From positions 744,001 through 808,000 of the forward strand of contig NZ_VYSA01000001.1 in the NCBI RefSeq assembly GCF_008710745.1: a stretch of 64,000 nucleotides of DNA, given 5' to 3'. The translations under genes were made by a program, and so were the position numbers. The notes under the pieces are model-generated. The model saw nothing but the letters and a program-made list of their open reading frames with translations. It made no database searches and was not told the DNA's origin. This stretch comes from Microbacterium rhizomatis. GTDB taxonomy: Bacteria; Actinomycetota; Actinomycetes; Actinomycetales; Microbacteriaceae. Positions 14,447 through 23,075 of the stretch are shown in pieces. The number at the start of each line of letters is the position of its first letter. The stretch's first letter is position 1.

Positions 14447-15529
14447 ATGGCAACCAGCGAAGAGGCGCGAGCGGCGCGGGATTCGAAGCTCGATGCGCTC
14501 CATGAACAACTCACCGGCGCGGTGGAGTCGTTGGTGTCGGGTGAGGACTGGAAGCAGGCGTTGGAGTTCGCGGCCCGGTTCCGTGCCCGCTCGTTCAACA
14601 ACACGCTGCTGATCTTCGTGCAGCATCAGGCCGCGTTCGAGGCAGGCCGGGTGCCAGAACCGGTACCGACGTATGTGGCGGGGTTCAAGCAGTGGCAGGC
14701 GCTCGGTCGGCAGGTTGAGAAGGGCCAGTCGGGGTACATGATCCTCGCCCCGGTGACGGGCCGGTTTGCTTCGTTCACGCCGAAGGTGGCGGAGTCGTGG
14801 CGCAGGCTCGGCCGCTTCGAGAAGCCGAAGCCCGGCGAGGCGGTGCGCTCCCGCATGGTCGGTGTCCGCCCCGCCTACGTGTGGGATGCGTCGCAGACAG
14901 CGGGCGATCCGATCCCCACGACCCCGTCGCCACGGCTGCTCGCAGGTGAAGCTCCCGATGGTCTTTGGGAGGGCATCGCGGCGCAAGTCGAGGCGGCGGG
15001 GTTCACGGTGTCGCGGGTGCCGCACGAGGGCATGATCCATGGCGCGAACGGCCTCACCGACTTCAGTGCGCGGACGGTGGCGGTGCGGGAGAACATGCCT
15101 GACGCCGCGCAGGTGAAGACCCTCGTGCACGAGCTCGCGCACGTCCTCCTGCACGGACCAGACAACGCCGATGCGACGGGGCATCGCGGGATCGGTGAGG
15201 TCGAGGCGGACTCGGTCGCGTTGATGGTCGCCGCAGCACATGGCATGGACACCAGTGACTACACGGTGCCGTATGTGTCGGGGTGGGCGGCGACGGTGCC
15301 GGAGAAGTCCCCGGTTGAAGTTGTCCAGGCCACCGGCGAACGAGTCCGCAAGAGTGCCGCTGCGATCCTCGATCAGCTCCCGACACCCCAGATCGGTAAC
15401 GGTGACCCGCCCGGCCTGACCCGCGATACCGCGGCGAAGGAGCCACCCGAGACGGCGGTCGAGACGGCGGCTGATCCGTTGAGCGAGGAGCCGCGCCGCC
15501 CGGTCGCATCCTCAGTGAGGAGCCTCTGA
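14447..15529 (+). CDS. ArdC-like antirestriction protein with ImmA/IrrE-type metallopeptidase motif
   Basis: A 360-residue protein. Residues 1 to about 130 form an ArdC N-terminal ssDNA-binding domain (ARSFNNTLLIFVQ, YVAGFKQWQALGRQVEKGQSGYMILAP). The middle part carries a zinc-protease HExxH (LVHELAHVLLH, about residue 230) and a downstream EVEAD glutamate. ArdC proteins protect transferred single-stranded DNA from host restriction. The C-terminal 60 residues are Pro/Ala/Glu-rich and probably disordered. A GGAGGAGG Shine-Dalgarno lies just before ATG 14447, and the prim-pol gene starts on its stop codon. Confidence 0.88.
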   Translation: MATSEEARAARDSKLDALHEQLTGAVESLVSGEDWKQALEFAARFRARSFNNTLLIFVQHQAAFEAGRVPEPVPTYVAGFKQWQALGRQVEKGQSGYMILAPVTGRFASFTPKVAESWRRLGRFEKPKPGEAVRSRMVGVRPAYVWDASQTAGDPIPTTPSPRLLAGEAPDGLWEGIAAQVEAAGFTVSRVPHEGMIHGANGLTDFSARTVAVRENMPDAAQVKTLVHELAHVLLHGPDNADATGHRGIGEVEADSVALMVAAAHGMDTSDYTVPYVSGWAATVPEKSPVEVVQATGERVRKSAAAILDQLPTPQIGNGDPPGLTRDTAAKEPPETAVETAADPLSEEPRRPVASSVRSL

Positions 15530-16431
15530 TGAGTGCCGTCGATCTGTTTTCCGAAGTCAGCCGGATGCCGCTCCCCGAAGCTGCAGCGCGATTCGCTGCG
15601 GCGGGGGTGCCGGTGTTCCCGTGTGTGCCGGGTGAGAAGCGGCCGCTGGTGCGTCGCGGGTTCCACGACGCCACCAGCGATCCAGCCCAGGTTGCGGCCT
15701 GGTGGTCGAGGTGGCCGGCGGCGAACATCGGCGTCCCCACCGGTACCCCGTCTGGAGTGGAGGTCGTCGATGTCGACGTCCACGCCATCGGCACCGGATT
15801 CCCCGCTTTCCGCAACGCACATCGTGAAGGCCTCGCTGCGGGGTGGGCGGCGCTGGTGCGCACGCCCTCCGGCGGGCTGCACGCCTACTATCCGGCAGAC
15901 CCAGATCGGTCGCAGTCGTCGTGGCAAGCGGCACGGGCGCACATCGATTTCCGGGGTGACGGCGGATACATCATCGCCCCGCCCTCCCGCGTGCTCCGCC
16001 CCGGCGGGGTACGGACCCCGTACCGGCTGATCGTCGCCGGGAACACCCCGGCACCGGTGGATGCAGCGCGGCTGCGCGACTTCCTCGACCCCCGCACCCC
16101 GATTCCACTCGACCGTGCCCGTGCTTCTCGGCTTGAGCGACGGGGTTCGGATGCGAAGGTGCTCGCGGGCTGGGTGGCTGGGCGTGGCGAGGGCGAGCGG
16201 AACCGAGGCCTGTTCTGGGCCGCCTGCCGTCTCGCGGAAGCCGGCACCCCACCCGATGCGACCCTCGAAGCGCTCGGCCCTGCGGCAGAGCACGCGGGGC
16301 TGAGGTCACGGGAGATCATGGCGACGATCCGCTCCGCCTACCGCGCCACCCACCCAGCGAGCCGTGCGGTGGAACCCGTGGCGGATCAGCGGCGTCTCGT
16401 GCGCGAATCACCGGGGCGGGTGCTGTCATGA
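15529..16431 (+). CDS. Bifunctional DNA primase/polymerase (prim-pol) domain protein
   Basis: A 300-residue protein with the N-terminal prim-pol fold: AARFAAAGVPVFPCVPGEKRPL, WWSRWPAANIGVPTG, the metal-binding VVDVDVH, HAYYPAD and FRGDGGYIIAPPSRV. The remaining third is a helical region (GERNRGLFWAACRLAEAG) common in replication proteins of actinobacterial conjugative elements. It would prime or copy element DNA, which suggests the excised ICE can replicate. The start overlaps the ArdC stop and its end overlaps the next gene by 4 bases. Confidence 0.88.
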   Translation: MSAVDLFSEVSRMPLPEAAARFAAAGVPVFPCVPGEKRPLVRRGFHDATSDPAQVAAWWSRWPAANIGVPTGTPSGVEVVDVDVHAIGTGFPAFRNAHREGLAAGWAALVRTPSGGLHAYYPADPDRSQSSWQAARAHIDFRGDGGYIIAPPSRVLRPGGVRTPYRLIVAGNTPAPVDAARLRDFLDPRTPIPLDRARASRLERRGSDAKVLAGWVAGRGEGERNRGLFWAACRLAEAGTPPDATLEALGPAAEHAGLRSREIMATIRSAYRATHPASRAVEPVADQRRLVRESPGRVLS

Positions 16432-17120
16432 GCGCCGCCGAGGCGGTGATGCCGCGGGGCCGCCGGTTGGCGGTCGTCACGGCGATCACGGGGACGGTGT
16501 TCATCGCGGCTGGGGCGTTCTGGCTGTCGTTCACCGCATTGGCTGATCTGGCGCGGCGGTCAGGGATCGATGCGGGGCAGGCGTGGGCGTGGCCGCTGAT
16601 CGTGGACGGCATCATCGTCGTCGCGACCGTCGCCGTCGTCGCCCTCGCCAGTCAGCACCGCCGCACCTGGTACCCCTGGACACTCCTCGCCGCAGGGGCT
16701 GTCGTGTCGGTGACGGCGAACGCGATCCACGCGATCATCGCCGCCGACACCGACGTCCCCAGCATCCTTGCCGCCTCAGTCGCTGCGATCCCACCGCTCG
16801 TGCTGCTGGCGATCACGCACCTCACCGTCATCCTCACCCGCCCCCTGGCTCCCACCGCGGACGCAAGCGAGACCGTGCCCGAGCAAGACGTGGCCGAACG
16901 CACGGAGGCAACAGATGGTGCTGCCGCACCGCGGGTGGACACCGCGCCGACGCATACGACTCCAGCCCCGCTGGTTCCCGTGAGTCAGCGACGGACGAAA
17001 GCAGCGCGGTTGCGGGAGGTGGAGGGGTGGTCGAACAAGCAGATCGCCCGGCACCTGGGCGTGCACCCCTCCACCGTCGGCCGCTGGTTCGCCAGCGAAG
17101 TGAAGGAGGAGACATCGTGA
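16428..17120 (+). CDS. DUF2637 membrane protein with C-terminal helix-turn-helix
   Basis: A 230-residue protein. Residues 14 to about 135 contain four membrane helices of the DUF2637 family (AVVTAITGTVFIAAGAFWLSF; WPLIVDGIIVVATVAVVAL; WTLLAAGAVVSVTANAIHAII; ILAASVAAIPPLVLLAITHL). After a Thr/Pro-rich linker, residues 185-225 form a helix-turn-helix (AARLREVEGWSNKQIARHLGVHPSTVGRWFAS). DUF2637 proteins are typical of actinobacterial plasmids and ICEs. A membrane anchor joined to a DNA-binding domain suggests tethering of element DNA or membrane-coupled regulation. Function unproven. Confidence 0.8.
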   Translation: MSAAEAVMPRGRRLAVVTAITGTVFIAAGAFWLSFTALADLARRSGIDAGQAWAWPLIVDGIIVVATVAVVALASQHRRTWYPWTLLAAGAVVSVTANAIHAIIAADTDVPSILAASVAAIPPLVLLAITHLTVILTRPLAPTADASETVPEQDVAERTEATDGAAAPRVDTAPTHTTPAPLVPVSQRRTKAARLREVEGWSNKQIARHLGVHPSTVGRWFASEVKEETS

Positions 17121-17560
17121 ACGACGACACAGACCCGGCCCGTGCCGAGGCGCTGGAGATTCGTACCGAGCCGGCGGCGGCGGCGGCGGCGGAGGGTGAA
17201 CGGTCAGCGTTCGCCGTGCGCCGAGACCCCTCACTCACCTCCGACGATGCCGGGGAACGTTCGTCGCGGGTGGGGCGTGGGATCGCATGGGTCAGGCCGA
17301 CTGACCTGATCGCGTCGGGCACCGCTCGGATTGCCGGGCGCGGCATCAACGTCCAGGCGGAGCTCGCGCGCAGGGCCCGTCGTGCACCGGGCCAGGCCTA
17401 CCGAGCGACACGCAATGGTGTTCGAGATATCCGGGATCGCCGCGCTGAACGAACGGTTGCCGATGACGCGTCGGTGTTCGAGTCGTTCGAGGTGTTCGAG
17501 TCGCAGGATCGGCGTCGCTCCTCGTCGTGGGTGCGCCCGTCTGGGATTGGGCTGGGGTGA
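17117..17560 (+). CDS. Hypothetical ICE protein, 147 residues
   Basis: GTG 17117 overlaps the DUF2637 stop as GTGA, so it belongs to the same operon, and GAAGGAGGAG lies upstream. The N-terminus is Ala/Glu-rich; the middle (WVRPTDLIASGTARIAGRGINVQAELARRARRAPG) is basic and predicted helical; the C-terminus is charged. I recognise no domain. Its basic helical core and its place next to replication and ParB-like genes fit a DNA-associated accessory protein, but that is only inference. Confidence 0.65.
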   Translation: MNDDTDPARAEALEIRTEPAAAAAAEGERSAFAVRRDPSLTSDDAGERSSRVGRGIAWVRPTDLIASGTARIAGRGINVQAELARRARRAPGQAYRATRNGVRDIRDRRAERTVADDASVFESFEVFESQDRRRSSSWVRPSGIGLG

Positions 17561-17609
17561 AAGGCCATGTACCGGAATCGGTGGCGAGATGTCGGTGGGG
17601 TGCCGGTGC

Positions 17610-17631
17610 GCACCTTCCTTGAAGGAGGTGC
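17610..17631 (+). promoter_or_regulatory. Hairpin enclosing the ribosome binding site of the 17636 gene
   Basis: GCACCT (17610-17615) pairs with AGGTGC (17626-17631), and an alternative inner pairing CCTTC/GAAGG (17613-17617 with 17621-17625) is possible. Both bury the AAGGAGG Shine-Dalgarno of the next gene. This could limit translation unless ribosomes or a protein open the structure. Confidence 0.4.
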
Positions 17632-17635
17632 CACC

Positions 17636-18517
17636 ATGCCACAACATCACAACACAGGCCCCAACCGCCGCGGGCAGGGTTTCGAGAACTCAGAACGACT
17701 CCGCGAACTCCTCACCCGCCTGAACGACGATGGACCGGACGCCTGGCGAACGGACGCGGAAGCGGCAGCGCTCATGCGGCACGCCGCCCAGAAGTACGCG
17801 GCTCTCGCGAGGAAGCATGGGCTTGATCCGTGGGAGGCGTCGGCGGCGGCGTTCGAGGCGATGCGCACCGCAGCCGTCCGCCGGGCGGATGACCCGTGGG
17901 CGGTGATCACCCGCGCCGTGCAGATCACCTGCATCGCAGAGAACCGTGCCAACGGGCTGCTCTGTTCGGTGCATCAGGCGCGCAGGCCTCGGTACTCGAG
18001 TTTCCATGACGCCGAACGCTTCTCCGACCGCGAAAACCCTCTCACCGACTACCATCCCGCATTCCGTGCCGACCCTTTCGCCGATCCTTTCGGCGGCGAC
18101 GAAGACGATGTGCGTGAGGAGGCGTTCGAGGACACGGGGTCGACGCGGGTGGAGTCCGCGATGGAGGACACCATCGCGTTGCTGTGCTGGCACGGCTGGG
18201 GACCAGAACTCGCCCGCGCCGCCGTGGAGTGCATCTGCGCCCGCCTCGCCGAGTCCGTCTCCCGAGCCGGCGCGTACGAGTCGTTGCGAAGGGACCGGCA
18301 CACCCGCGCTCTCCTGGACATCCCGGCTCCGTCTTGGTACCGGCTGTTGCGGATCATCCTCGGGACACCGGACCTGCACCTGGCGGGGACGAACGCGGCA
18401 CGCGGTGTGCTGCTGCGATTGCTGATCGATGAGTCCTTGCGTCATCTCATGGATGACGCGGACCTGGGTGCTGCGATCAAGGTCGCCGCCCCCGGCGTCA
18501 TGCGGGGGCGGTCATGA
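17636..18517 (+). CDS. Conserved hypothetical ICE protein, 293 residues
   Basis: ATG 17636 is chosen because AAGGAGGTG lies 7 bases upstream; the frame is open from 17567. The protein is predicted soluble and helical, with an N-terminal segment on cell contents (LMRHAAQKYAALARKHGLDPWEASAAAFEAMRTAAV) and a C-terminal half rich in Leu/Arg helices (WYRLLRIILGTPDLHLAGTNAARGVLLRLLIDESLRHLM). I recognise no catalytic motif. It is coupled to the ParB-like gene by a 4-base overlap, so it may act in element maintenance or regulation. Its ribosome binding site lies in a hairpin (17610-17631). Confidence 0.7.
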   Translation: MPQHHNTGPNRRGQGFENSERLRELLTRLNDDGPDAWRTDAEAAALMRHAAQKYAALARKHGLDPWEASAAAFEAMRTAAVRRADDPWAVITRAVQITCIAENRANGLLCSVHQARRPRYSSFHDAERFSDRENPLTDYHPAFRADPFADPFGGDEDDVREEAFEDTGSTRVESAMEDTIALLCWHGWGPELARAAVECICARLAESVSRAGAYESLRRDRHTRALLDIPAPSWYRLLRIILGTPDLHLAGTNAARGVLLRLLIDESLRHLMDDADLGAAIKVAAPGVMRGRS

Positions 18518-19581
18518 GCGAGCTGGGGCATATCGAGCTGGAGCGGGCGGTCGATTCGATCTGGTCCGGTCGACGGCATCGGGAGGACTACGGCGACCTC
18601 GACCCTCTGGTCGAGTCGATCAGCCGGGATGGGCTGTTGCAGCCGATCACGATCACCCCGGACGGGATGCTCATCTGCGGTGCCCGCAGGTTGGCCGCGA
18701 TCCGCAGGCTCGGGTGGAAGACCGTGAACGTGTGGGTGCGATCCGGTATCTCGACCTTCCTCGGGCAGCTTCTCGCTGAGCAGGACGACAACCTGCTCCA
18801 CAAGCCCCTCACCCGCACCGAGGAAGCCGCCCTCTACGCCGAGCTGAAAGCTCTCATGGTTGAGGATGCGGCGGGCAGGCAGGAAGCGTCACGGTTCACC
18901 TCGGAACAGGAAAACCCCAGGTCACACGGTGCCGCCACCGTGGCGGCACCGCAGAAAGGCGAAACCCGGCAGCAAGCAGCGCTCATGGTCACCGGCCGCA
19001 ACTCCTACACCTCCTTGGAGCGCATCAACGAGTTGCAGCAGATCGCCGCTGATCGCTCACAGCCCGAGGACGTGCGGGATCGGGCGCGAGAAGAGCTTGA
19101 CCGGATCGACGCGGGCGAATCGATCACCGGAGCACAACATCGCATCCGTGCAGCGCAAGCCCTCGCCGAACTCGACACCCTCGCCGCCGACCCCGCACAA
19201 CCAGCAGGCATCCGCGACACCGCCGCAGCCGGAGCCGCACGCATACGGGAACTCGAAGACACCGCGCGGCCGGCAGACTTGCAGCGGCTGGCCGAGATCG
19301 CGGTCGAGCGCGCGAAGACCGCGACGAAGAAGCGCCCCAACCAACTCGCATCCACCCGCCTCCATGCGGTTGAGGAACCGGCACGAGAGTTCCTGCCGGT
19401 GCGGTCGTTCGTCTACCTCTGGGATGAGCTCTCCACCTGGACCGAACGCTACGACCCGGAGACCATCGGCCCCGCCCTGTCGAACGAACAGTGGGCAATG
19501 TTCGAGCACGCGGTCGCCGCAACGATCGCCTTCCTCGATGCCGCGCGCGCCGCACGGGATGCACACCGCGACACCGCCTGA
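18514..19581 (+). CDS. ParB/Srx-like nuclease-domain protein
   Basis: A 355-residue protein. The N-terminal ParB domain is clear: REDYGDLDPLVESISRDGLLQPITITPDG, then the GARRLAAIRRLGWKTVNVWV box, then QDDNLLHKPLTRTEEA. A long helical C-terminal region follows, rich in ELxxLA repeats and predicted to be partly coiled. ATG 18514 overlaps the preceding stop. It may segregate the excised element or act as a regulator; no ParA is encoded in the window, so a non-canonical role is possible. Confidence 0.82.
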   Translation: MSELGHIELERAVDSIWSGRRHREDYGDLDPLVESISRDGLLQPITITPDGMLICGARRLAAIRRLGWKTVNVWVRSGISTFLGQLLAEQDDNLLHKPLTRTEEAALYAELKALMVEDAAGRQEASRFTSEQENPRSHGAATVAAPQKGETRQQAALMVTGRNSYTSLERINELQQIAADRSQPEDVRDRAREELDRIDAGESITGAQHRIRAAQALAELDTLAADPAQPAGIRDTAAAGAARIRELEDTARPADLQRLAEIAVERAKTATKKRPNQLASTRLHAVEEPAREFLPVRSFVYLWDELSTWTERYDPETIGPALSNEQWAMFEHAVAATIAFLDAARAARDAHRDTA

Positions 19582-19613
19582 CATTCCTCGACCTTTCCTC
19601 CTCCGGGCGCGTG

Positions 19614-19622
19614 GGTGCACCT
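19614..19622. promoter_or_regulatory. GGTGCACCT motif, site 3
   Basis: A perfect GGTGCACC palindrome plus T lies 37 bases before ATG 19660, in the gap that separates the replication genes from the secretion genes. The position suggests a promoter-associated operator for the secretion operon. Confidence 0.45.
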
Positions 19623-19659
19623 ATCTGGTGATCCGCACATTGTCGGGAAGGACACCAGG

Positions 19660-20355
19660 ATGGACCCCACCGCTCGCCGCCGCCGCACCATGCTCATCGC
19701 CGCCATCGCCGGCGCCCTCATCCTGCTCATCCTCGTCGGCATCGGCTTCTACGGACTCATCCGCGGGCCACAGCCCGCCGACCCCGGAGACGCCGTCCCG
19801 ACCGACAGCTCAGCGGCGACGCAACCCGCAGACACGCCTTCGAGGCCGGAGCCGGTGGTCGTGGCTGGTGGACCGGAGGCATTCGCGGCGGCGTTCGCGG
19901 AAGCGCTGTTCACCTGGAATACCACCAGCGGATACGGACCCACGGACTATGCGCAGATGATCGCCGACGTCACCAAAGATCAAGAGGCCGACGCGGCGGC
20001 CACTGATGTGCGCGCCTATCTGCCAACCCAGGAGGCGTGGGCGCAGTTGCGCACGCATCAGACGAGGCAGTGGCTCACCATCGACGCGATCGAGATCCCG
20101 GCCGTGTGGGAGGAAGCGGTCGCGCAGGCGGCGCCGGGGCAGATTCCCGACGGCACGATCGCGTACACGATCTCCGGCACTCGCCACCGCACCGGCTACT
20201 GGGGCGCCGACCCCGTCACCACCGCGCATGAGGTGGCGTTCACCGTGTTCCTCACCTGCACCCCCGAACGAAACCCGGCACCGCCGCCTGCCGATCCGAT
20301 CACCGAGACCTGCGCGCTCTTGCGGCTATCGCAGCTCGACAACCCGCTGCGGTGA
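19660..20355 (+). CDS. Single-pass membrane protein, probable VirB8/TcpC-like secretion component
   Basis: A 231-residue protein starting at ATG 19660 (AAGGACACCAGG upstream). A basic N-terminus (TARRRR) leads into one membrane helix (MLIAAIAGALILLILVGIGFYGLI). A Pro/Ala/Ser linker of about 40 residues and an exported domain of about 150 residues follow (FAAAFAEALFTWNT...). This is the layout of VirB8/TcpC core proteins. No enzymatic motif is visible. It is first in the secretion block and only 6 bases from the wall hydrolase gene, so assignment rests on topology and context. Confidence 0.65.
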   Translation: MDPTARRRRTMLIAAIAGALILLILVGIGFYGLIRGPQPADPGDAVPTDSSAATQPADTPSRPEPVVVAGGPEAFAAAFAEALFTWNTTSGYGPTDYAQMIADVTKDQEADAAATDVRAYLPTQEAWAQLRTHQTRQWLTIDAIEIPAVWEEAVAQAAPGQIPDGTIAYTISGTRHRTGYWGADPVTTAHEVAFTVFLTCTPERNPAPPPADPITETCALLRLSQLDNPLR

Positions 20356-20361
20356 CCGATC

Positions 20362-21543
20362 ATGCTCAAGAAGCTCCTCGCATCTCTTGCCATCGCCGCC
20401 GTCTGCTTCGGCCCCGCGACCGTTCTGCTCTCCGTGGCTGTCCTCGCGAACCCCGCCATCGCCGCGTGCGCTCCGGGGTCGTTGATCGTGGGGCCGATCC
20501 CGGACTCGCTTACCGCGACCACGAAGAACGGTGAGACGGTGACGTTGAACCGGCAGCAGCTCACCCATGCCGCAACGATCATCACGGTCGGCGGGCAAAC
20601 CGACGGGGTGGGGCGTCCTGGTGTTGTGATCGCGTTGATGGCGGCGCTCACGGAGTCGCATCTACGGATGCTCGCCAACACCGGCACCTACCCCGAATCA
20701 GCGAACTACCCCAACGACGGCGACGCCTCCGACCACGACTCACTCGGCCTGTTCCAGATGCGCCCGCAAGCCGGCTGGGGCACCGTCGCAGAGCTCATGG
20801 ACCCGAACTACCAAGCGAGAGCGTTCTACGGCGGACCCACCGGCCCCAACCACCCCTCACCGCGCGGACTCCTGGACATTCCGGGGTGGCAGCAGCTCGA
20901 CCCCGGCGAAGCAGCGCAGGCCGTCGAGGTGTCGGCCTACCCGGACAGGTATCAGAACTATCAGCCCGTCGCCGAAGCGATCCTCACCGCCCTGACCAAG
21001 CCCGCACCATCAACCGGCGGCGGCAGCAGTGGCGAGGTCTTGGTGCCGGAGACCACCCGGGTCGTGTTCCCACTCCCGGAGGGCACCTGGGTGCGGACGA
21101 GTCCGTTCGGGTGGCGCACCGACCCGATCACCTTCGAGCAGGCATTCCACTCCGGCAGCGACTACGGCGCCGCCGACGGCACCCCCATCTACGCCGTCGC
21201 CGACGGGATCGTCACCCATGCCGGATACACCGGCTCCTGGGGTGGTCTCATCATCGTCGAGCACACCGTCGGAGGGGAACGCATCGCGTCGTACTACGCA
21301 CATATGTGGGAGTACGGCATCCACGTCGCTGAAGGGATGACCGTCACTGCCGGGCAACACATCGGCGATGTCGGCTCCTCCGGGAAGTCCACGGGCCCCC
21401 ACCTCCACCTCGAAATCCGCCCCGGCGGCGAGGGTCAGCCCGCGATCGACGCCGACCAATGGCTCAGCGACCAGGGTGCGGAAGGCATCATCGGCGGCAC
21501 CGGTTCTCGGGCGTCCTGCACGCTGGGCGGGGGTGGGCGCTGA
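20362..21543 (+). CDS. M23 peptidase with lytic-transglycosylase-like domain, conjugative cell-wall hydrolase
   Basis: A 393-residue exported enzyme. A signal peptide/anchor spans residues 1-35 (LLASLAIAAVCFGPATVLLSVAVLANPAIA). A lysozyme-like region occupies about 60-200 (ALMAALTESHLRML, SLGLFQMRPQAGWGT). The C-terminal M23 domain has the zinc motif HSGSDYG, then IVEHTVGGERIASYYAHM and the HLHLE motif. Such VirB1-like proteins open peptidoglycan for the conjugation channel. A single Cys after the signal (ACAPG) and a C-terminal Cys are present. Its stop overlaps the pilin-like gene. Confidence 0.88.
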   Translation: MLKKLLASLAIAAVCFGPATVLLSVAVLANPAIAACAPGSLIVGPIPDSLTATTKNGETVTLNRQQLTHAATIITVGGQTDGVGRPGVVIALMAALTESHLRMLANTGTYPESANYPNDGDASDHDSLGLFQMRPQAGWGTVAELMDPNYQARAFYGGPTGPNHPSPRGLLDIPGWQQLDPGEAAQAVEVSAYPDRYQNYQPVAEAILTALTKPAPSTGGGSSGEVLVPETTRVVFPLPEGTWVRTSPFGWRTDPITFEQAFHSGSDYGAADGTPIYAVADGIVTHAGYTGSWGGLIIVEHTVGGERIASYYAHMWEYGIHVAEGMTVTAGQHIGDVGSSGKSTGPHLHLEIRPGGEGQPAIDADQWLSDQGAEGIIGGTGSRASCTLGGGGR

Positions 21544-21806
21544 TGGTGTTCCCCGACTTCGGCGGTGTCGGCGCCGACAGCGAACTCCGTGCGGTCATTG
21601 GTGCGCTGCTGATGTTCGTGCTCATCATCGCCGTGCTCATGCTGGTCGTCTCCGCGATCATCTGGGCCATCGCCTCATCCACCGGCAACGCGCACACCGC
21701 GACCAAAGCCAGAATCGGAGCCTGGGTCGCCCTCGGCACGGCCGCACTCGCCGGAGCCGGGGTCGCATGGGTGAACTTCCTCCTCGGCGTCGGTGAGAAC
21801 CTCTAG
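21543..21806 (+). CDS. Small pilin-like membrane protein (DUF6112/TrbC-like), first copy
   Basis: An 87-residue protein with two membrane helices (AVIGALLMFVLIIAVLMLVVSAIIWAI and AWVALGTAALAGAGVAWVNFLL) separated by a short polar loop (ASSTGNAHTATKAR). This is the form of VirB2/TrbC pilins, but without an obvious signal peptide. It overlaps the wall-hydrolase stop (TGATG). A paralogue lies at 23174 on the far side of a divergent cargo pair, matching in helix positions and in the SAI-W, G and WVNF/LINF-GVG residues. Confidence 0.8.
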   Translation: MVFPDFGGVGADSELRAVIGALLMFVLIIAVLMLVVSAIIWAIASSTGNAHTATKARIGAWVALGTAALAGAGVAWVNFLLGVGENL

Positions 21807-21816
21807 TCGCCGCGCG

Positions 21817-22422
21817 CTACGGCACCGTTCGGATTGCGGTGATCGCACCGTGCGGGCGGACACCGGGATCGGTGCGCGTGTGCGTCTCGGTCACGGTGAA
21901 CCCCGCTTCTCGGACGAGGATGCTGAGTGCGTCAACGGGCCACCGGTAGGCCGTGGTGATCGCGTGATCGAACGGCTCGAACACTGGCCCCTCGAAGAAC
22001 CCGATCACGAGACCACCTCCGGGCCGGAGAGCGCGAGCGAACTCGACCAGCGCCGCCGCCACTTCGGCTGCTTGGGCGTGGATGAGTGAGTACCAGGCAA
22101 GCACACCGCCCAGCGACTCTTCGGGCACGTCCAGGTGCTCGGCTCGCCCCTCACTGAACACGACGGGCGGGTGCGCGGAGCGGGCATGCATGATGAACTC
22201 AGGCGTCGGATCGATACCGGTGACATCGACGCCCAGCGCGTGGAGATAGGCGGACCAGTGGCCGGGGCCGCAGCCGACATCGAGCACCGGCCCGGTAAGT
22301 GTCTTCGCCCAGGAACGCACGAGTTCACGGTCAGTTTCGGTGACGGCCTCCATCAGGCCGAGGTGTTCCGCGTACTCTGCTGCGCGTGCCCCATAGGCGC
22401 GCTGAACCTCAGCCAGCGTCAT
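21817..22422 (-). CDS. Class I SAM-dependent methyltransferase (cargo)
   Basis: A 201-residue methyltransferase starting at ATG 22422. It has SAM motif I VLDVGCGPGHWSAYL, acidic motif II VTGIDPTPEFI, and post-motifs (LAWYSLIHA and ALRPGGGLVIGFFEGP). It is of the UbiE/small-molecule type; the substrate is unknown. It overlaps the upstream alpha/beta hydrolase by 4 bases, so the two form a two-gene operon opposite in direction to the surrounding conjugation genes. The pair looks like cargo inserted between the duplicated pilin genes. Confidence 0.88.
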   Translation of the reverse strand: MTLAEVQRAYGARAAEYAEHLGLMEAVTETDRELVRSWAKTLTGPVLDVGCGPGHWSAYLHALGVDVTGIDPTPEFIMHARSAHPPVVFSEGRAEHLDVPEESLGGVLAWYSLIHAQAAEVAAALVEFARALRPGGGLVIGFFEGPVFEPFDHAITTAYRWPVDALSILVREAGFTVTETHTRTDPGVRPHGAITAIRTVP

Positions 22423-23075
22423 GGCTTCTGGTGCAGGTAGAAGGCGTTGAGCCTGGTGCTGAACTCCTCGGCCTGCTGCACATTCCACTCGTGCCCGGCG
22501 CCGGGCACGAGCTGCAGTTCCGCCCCGGCAATCCCACCGGCGAGCTCTCTGGCAGCAGGGATGTTCGGACGGTCTTTGAGGCCGCACAGCACCAGTGTTG
22601 GTGCGCTGATCTGCGCGAGCTCAGCCCGGAAGTCGGTCTGCCCAACCGCGCGGAGCACGGCCAACATCCGCTGCTTGCTCATCCCAGGCTGCGCGACGAC
22701 ACGCGCGGGGAGGATGCGCATGATCGCGTTCTGCACCTTCATCAACGCCGGGTTCGGGTGTACCTGGCTGCCTGAGAGGACGAGCGAGGCGACCCGTTCC
22801 GGGTAGTCGATCGCGAACCGTGTGGCGACCATCCCGCCGAGCGACAGCCCACACAAATGCGCTCGGTCGATGCTGCGACGATCGAGCTCATCGCGGATCG
22901 CCGTCGCCGCGGCAGTCAGAGAGAACTCGTGATCGTCGGCATCAGTGAGCCCGGCAATCGTCGGGGCGAATCCGGTGAACCCCTCCGGCAATGCCGCAAT
23001 CTGCGTGTTCCAGGAGTCGGGGCCGGCGCCGATGCCGTGGAGGAACACGACGGTCTGCGCGGCGGGGGTCATCAC
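22419..23075 (-). CDS. Alpha/beta-fold hydrolase (cargo)
   Basis: A 218-residue hydrolase. The oxyanion strand is VVFLHGIGAGPDSW, the nucleophile elbow LCGLSLGGMVATRFAI (Ser in GLSLGG), an acid around LVLCGLKDRPN, and the His in VPGAGHEWN. An immediate in-frame ATG at 23072 is an equal choice of start. It is co-transcribed with the downstream methyltransferase. Such pairs might act on a small ester or lactone, but nothing here identifies the substrate. Confidence 0.88.
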   Translation of the reverse strand: MMTPAAQTVVFLHGIGAGPDSWNTQIAALPEGFTGFAPTIAGLTDADDHEFSLTAAATAIRDELDRRSIDRAHLCGLSLGGMVATRFAIDYPERVASLVLSGSQVHPNPALMKVQNAIMRILPARVVAQPGMSKQRMLAVLRAVGQTDFRAELAQISAPTLVLCGLKDRPNIPAARELAGGIAGAELQLVPGAGHEWNVQQAEEFSTRLNAFYLHQKP

